A DNA stretch of 64,000 nucleotides from JAGVXH01 sp041649755 (GTDB lineage: Archaea > Nanobdellota > Nanobdellia > Pacearchaeales > GW2011-AR1). A program made the translations under genes and the position numbers. Position 1 is the stretch's first letter. Each line of letters starts with the position of its first letter. The DNA lies in the NCBI GenBank assembly GCA_041649755.1, contig JBAZMK010000005.1:17001-81000 (forward strand), given 5' to 3'. Shown here piece by piece: positions 60,611 through 64,000 of this stretch. The notes beneath the pieces are model-generated. The model saw only the letters and a list, made by a program, of their open reading frames with translations, did no database searches and was not told where the DNA came from.

Positions 60611-62768
60611 AACAAATCTAATATTCTTACTTATTTAAATTTTGCTATTACTTTAAAATTACATTAATTCTAGTCTTTCCTGCTGATTGTCCGCAATTTT
60701 GGATTTTCACTTTTTCAAGTACCAAAATATTCTCGGATGTTCCAGCATTTAGCTCGATTTTCTTCATTCGACTTAACATTTGTTTCCCTTTCACAACTAT
60801 TTAACTATAAAGCTTGAAGCGTATACTTTCGTATTCGTAAGGCAGCGTTCCACCTTAAGAGCCTCATAGTTAGGCCCGCCGTTTGATGGGCTTTCGACGC
60901 GTTGAAACGCGAGTTTAGACACCACCACTGGGCAGACTTCACCAAGCATATTTTTCCTTTCGGAATTGCGCTTGGCTACGTTTTTGGTAAACAGTCGTGC
61001 TATCCTTGTTACTGAGATCTACTCCCCCCCATAATGAATCATGAAAAAGAATAGACATCCCTTCTACCGAAGATACGGGACTATTTATGCCGAATTCCCT
61101 TAACTTACTTAACCCTTCACGTCTTGGCCTTCTCAGCCTAGGCACCAGTGTCAGTTCTTGGTACAGCCATCTACTTTCTATTTCCTGAACTTTTCACTGA
61201 CTCTTGGAATCAACAGATTCAGAGCAATTCGCAAACTTCTCATCATTACGCTCCATTTACTTCTCGCTTCTTGTACCTCTCGGCACTCCGCTTATCCGAA
61301 AGCGATTCAGAAACTTAACAAAAATAAAAGGTGCAGGAATATTAACCTGCTGTCCGTCGTCGCATTCAGTTAAGGTGCGACTTAGGTGCTGACTAACCCT
61401 TAGCTAATTGGTAGTGCTAAGGAAACCGTGCCCTTTCGACGTCTTCCGGTTCTCAGGAAGATCAGATCCTACTCCCACCAGGATTCTCGTTACTAGTCGC
61501 TCCAGCCTTTCTTACGAAAAACCTTCGGCGCAACTAATACGCCTGCTTACCATGACATCCAACTGGATGTATCTGAAGTATCGGTAGTTTGCTTAGCCCC
61601 GTCCATTTTCGAGGCCTCTATTCTCAATGGGTGAGCTGTTACGCTTTCTTTAAATGATGGCGGCTTCTAGACCTACATCCTCACTGTCTCAGAATAAAGA
61701 CTCTCTTCGTTACACTTAGCAAACATTTTGGGACCTTAACTCCAGTCTCCCTTGTTCGGGTTTCGTAGCAGTATCTTACACACTGCCGCTGCTTCCGGTA
61801 TTACGCAGTTTGAAGGTTCTGAGTTAGAAAGAATTCCGTAACCGTTAGATTCTGCAAATTCTATCTGTAACTTTACCCCGCAAACAAACTATACCGAACT
61901 ATACCAAGGCATATTTCAGCAGGAACCAGCTATCGCCAGATTAGAGTGGCTTTTCACCCCTATTCCCAAGTCATCCAAGCACATGTACATAGCACTGGTT
62001 CGGCCCTCCATTTCTCTTTCAAAAAACTTCAGCCTGCTCAGGAATAGATCATCTGGCTTCAGGTCTTACCCCTGTGACTAACGCGCTTTCACACTCGCTT
62101 TCGCTTCGGCTTCATTTATTAACCTCGCCACAAAAGTAAACTCCCTGGCCCGTTCTTCAAAACGTACGTTACAACACCTTAATGCCGTAACCATCTTGTA
62201 ACTGTTAGATTTCAAGTCTTTTAACCCTCTTGTGAGAGTACTTTTCAGCTTTCCCTCGCGGTACTCGTTCGCTATCGGACTTAAATCAATATTTAGGGTT
62301 AGCAGTTAATTCTGCCACATTCAGACACCTAATCCAAGATGCCCTACTCTTTCAAGACCCAGCATATCAGCTTCGTCTACGGGGCTATCACCCTCTAAAG
62401 CGTTCCTTTCCAGAAAACTTCAACTCGCCAACTTAGCCTTTTATCTCACCACATCTCTAACCTCGTTTCCAAGGCAGATTCGGTTTGCCCTTTTCCCTTT
62501 TCGCTCTCTGCTAATAAGGGAATCATTATTATTTTCTTTTCCTGCCGGTACTAAGATGTTTCAATTCCCGGCGTGACTCTCCCTCTCGGGATGTGTAAAC
62601 ACATGTTTCACATTCGGAAATCTCGGGGTCAAAAGTCGCATGCACTTCGCCCGAGCATATCGCAGCTTGCCACGTCCTTCGTCAATATTTAAGCCAAGCT
62701 ATCCGTCTAACAGTTTCATAAATCTTAATCTTCCTTCACATTAACCTCTGTCTTGCGACAGAAGTGTC

Positions 62769-62790
62769 TAGTGATTTCTTATACTGTTCT
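62769..62790 (-). other. 5' strand of the pre-23S processing stem
   Basis: This 22-nt stretch is perfectly complementary to 58705-58726 at the other end of 23S and equally to the distal copy at 56155-56176. A 5-bp GNRA-type hairpin (CTGTC-GCAA-GACAG) follows immediately inside. Archaeal pre-rRNA is cut in such stems by the splicing endonuclease. Confidence 0.8.
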
Positions 62791-62896
62791 CATTGAATAT
62801 AATTCTCAAACTCCCTAAAGCAACAAGTTACTTCAGTTCATCGTCAGTTTTTACGAGTTTCTCTCTCGCTTATCCGCAAAATGCGGTTGAGTATGA

Positions 62897-63055
62897 TTAA
62901 TTTTCAAGAGCAAATTTTTTTACCCTTAATATTTCTTCCATTTCCTTTCTTTCTCTCAAGTTTATGAAATAATGCTGAACATCCTTAGGACATTCATTCC
63001 TTCTATATTGGGGAATTTCTTCCACTTCAAGCCCACATGCCTGACATTTATACAT
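62897..63055 (-). CDS. Small zinc-ribbon-like protein in the 16S-23S spacer (52 aa)
   Basis: From the ATG at 63055 the peptide opens MYKCQACGLEVEEIP, with C-x2-C near the N-terminus and a third Cys in RRNECPKDV, then a basic helix (NLRERKEMEEILRVKKFALE). The frame can be extended upstream, but only by reading through tRNA-Ala, so that extension is spurious. It lies between tRNA-Ala and the 23S processing stem, inside the pre-rRNA transcription unit. Function unknown; rubredoxin-like knuckle or nucleic-acid binder possible. Confidence 0.5.
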   Translation of the reverse strand: MYKCQACGLEVEEIPQYRRNECPKDVQHYFINLRERKEMEEILRVKKFALEN

Positions 63056-63075
63056 TTTCTTATCCCTTAATTTTA

Positions 63076-63146
63076 TGGACCCACCGGGAGTCGAACCCGG
63101 GTCTCCTCGGTGCAAACGAGGTATTCTACCACTGGACTATAGGCCC
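63076..63146 (-). tRNA. tRNA-Ala(TGC) in the rRNA spacer
   Basis: The 71-nt cloverleaf has acceptor GGGCCTA/TGGGTCC with discriminator A, anticodon arm CCTCG-TTTGCAC-CGAGG (anticodon TGC) and T-arm CCGGG-TTCGACT-CCCGG. No intron; CCA not encoded. Placement between 16S and 23S is the usual archaeal arrangement. Confidence 0.93.
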
Positions 63147-63266
63147 TCTGTGTTTCGGCACAAAGTCCTTTGCACCGACTTAATCAATGATCATAATCGA
63201 AAGTTACTTCGACTATCTTTCGAGGCAGGAGGTTAGTTCTAATTGCTTAATATAATTTAAAATTTA

Positions 63267-64000
63267 TAGGAGGTGATCCATCTGCAGGTTCCCCTACAGA
63301 TACCTTGTGACGACTTAACCTACCTTGTCATACAAAATTTTTTCTCAAAAGAGCTTCAACTCTGCATAACTCGGTTGGTTTGACGGGCGGTGTGTGCAAG
63401 AGACAGGGACTTATTCACCGGACTGTGATAAAATCCGATTACTACGAATTCCAACGTCATGAGGGTGGGTTGCAACCCTCAATTTGGACTGAGATACGCT
63501 TTAGGGGATTAGCTTCTCCTCTCGGAGTTGCATCTCATTGAACGTACCATTGCCGCGCGCGTGTAGCCCAGGGGATTAGGGCCGGTCCACCTGACGTAGC
63601 CCGTACCTTCCTCCTTGTTACCAAGGCAGTCTCAATAGTGTACCCATTTCTGTAGGAACTATTGACACGGGTCTCGCCTGTTACCTGATTTAACAGGTCA
63701 CTTCACAGCACAGGCTGACGTCGGCACTGCAACTCCGCTCAGCGTGTTAGGTAAGCCCTTCAGACTGACCTTCATTCTGCTGTCGCTCCTGGTGAGGTTC
63801 ACGGTGTAGAATCTGATTGAACCGCACGCGTCACTCGTTGTATGTCTCCCCGCCAATTCCTTTAAGTTTCGATCTTGCGACTATACTTCCCAGGTAGCTC
63901 ACTCTTCGCCTTCGCTTCAGCACCGAATCCTCCCGAAGAGGGCCCGATGTTTAGTGAGCAGTGTTTACTGCCAGGACTACACGGGTATCTAATCCGTTTT
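63267..64000 (-). rRNA. 16S ribosomal RNA, 3' part (5' end beyond window)
   Basis: Recognisable in the minus direction are ATTAGATACCCGTGTAGTCC near 63990, AAACTTAAAGGAATTGGCGG, GCACACACCGCCCGTCAAAC and the 3' end GGATCACCTCCT, whose anti-Shine-Dalgarno matches the GGAGG ribosome sites seen before internal operon genes. About 734 nt are present, roughly E. coli positions 785 onward. No insertion is evident in this part. Confidence 0.95.

Larger units (their letters stand above)
59668..60851 (-). mobile_element. Group I intron in 23S (site equivalent to E. coli ~1931)
   Basis: The 5' exon ends TAAGGT (60857-60852), which pairs with GCCTTA in the intron (60843-60838) as P1 with the expected U.G at the splice site. 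ACGCT (60848-60844) pairs with the 3' exon AGCGT (59667-59663) as P10. The intron ends in G. P3 (60768-60772/60358-60362), P4 (60743-60746/60682-60685), P6 (60663-60673/60383-60393) and P7 (60368-60372/59723-59727) all pair, and the S element AAGATATAGTCC is exact (59733-59722). It is self-splicing in type, not an archaeal BHB intron. Two ORFs lie in the P6 and P8 loops. Confidence 0.9.
58729..62739 (-). rRNA. 23S ribosomal RNA, interrupted by a group I intron
   Basis: Recognised by conserved segments in the minus direction: GACGAAGGACGTGGCAAGCT near the 5' end, the CCTAACTATGAGGCTCTTAA region of domain IV, ATCCTGGGTGTGCATAAGCA-like domain V sequence, the sarcin-ricin region ACGAGAGGAACGGTGATTCG and the 3' terminal GTTCAGTCCGCATCTACTAA. 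Ends are placed where the 5' and 3' strands pair as helix 1 (62725-62739 with 58729-58743) and are approximate. Exons total ~2.83 kb after removing the intron at 59668-60851. Confidence 0.93.

Noticed and set aside
59668..60851. Archaeal bulge-helix-bulge rRNA intron
   Set aside because: P1, P10, P7, the S element and terminal G fit a group I intron, and I see no bulge-helix-bulge at the exon joins.
63056..63115. N-terminal extension of the spacer zinc-ribbon ORF
   Set aside because: The extra 20 codons translate the tRNA-Ala T-arm; the internal ATG at 63055 is the credible start.
1..64000. Insertion sequences, transposases, CRISPR arrays
   Set aside because: No transposase motifs, terminal inverted repeats with target duplication, or regularly spaced repeats were seen on either strand.

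Overview
This AT-rich window comes from an archaeon. It carries archaeal-type DnaG, TFE, NreA, SBDS, deoxyhypusine synthase, GatD and ProRS, leaderless TATA-box promoters, an intron-containing tRNA-Glu and a 16S - tRNA-Ala - 23S rRNA operon. Small compact proteins, several bacterial-looking genes (a short AlaRS, an ECF-sigma-like protein, an RRM-RGG protein) and adhesin-like surface proteins suggest a DPANN lineage of the Woesearchaeota/Pacearchaeota kind. That placement is inference; I could not run a tree.

Layout. (1) 1-3.9 kb: a minus-strand operon that looks like a RiPP biosynthesis cluster. It has a 53-aa Cys-rich precursor missed by usual length cut-offs, a radical SAM/SPASM maturase, a methyltransferase, an aminocarboxypropyltransferase-like enzyme, an APH-like kinase and a nucleotidyltransferase cut by the window edge. 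(2) 3.9-9.3 kb: a mixed accessory zone of deaminase, two Nudix proteins, a PD-(D/E)XK nuclease and a VirB4-like ATPase truncated against each other, a pyruvate-kinase-like protein, a HAD phosphatase and an AbrB/PhoU regulator. (3) 9.4-13.1 kb: a glycan operon (two glycosyltransferases, HprK-like kinase, methyltransferase). (4) 13.2-13.6 kb: intron-bearing tRNA-Glu with a partial tandem copy. (5) 13.6-21 kb: AlaRS, TFE, rhomboid protease, sigma-like factor, SpoIIM-like protein, NreA. (6) 21.5-28.2 kb: a type IV pilus operon. (7) 28-56 kb: mostly core genes (GatD/GatB, SNF2 helicase, DnaG, tRNA-Arg, ProRS, DHS, DHH phosphoesterase, uS7/uS12, SBDS, U32 protein, adhesin, YlqF-like GTPase, adenylate kinase), with two copies of a ~96-bp intergenic repeat.

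(8) 56.2-64 kb is the most unusual part. A second small radical-SAM peptide cassette (metallopeptidase, maturase, 61-aa six-Cys precursor) lies immediately downstream of the 23S gene. It is bracketed by an 80-bp direct repeat made of the last ~55 nt of 23S plus its processing stem, as if the cassette had inserted at the 3' end of 23S. The 23S gene itself is split by a 1184-bp group I intron at the site equivalent to E. coli ~1931. P1, P10, P3, P4, P6 and P7 can all be paired by eye. The intron carries two ORFs, a NYN/PIN-like nuclease and a 73-aa membrane peptide, and no recognisable homing endonuclease. The 16S-23S spacer holds tRNA-Ala and a small zinc-ribbon ORF.

How it fits together: the core genes serve translation, replication and the cell surface. 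The accessory DNA is concentrated at the left end and around the rRNA operon, and two independent precursor/radical-SAM pairs suggest that this small archaeon makes modified Cys-rich peptides.
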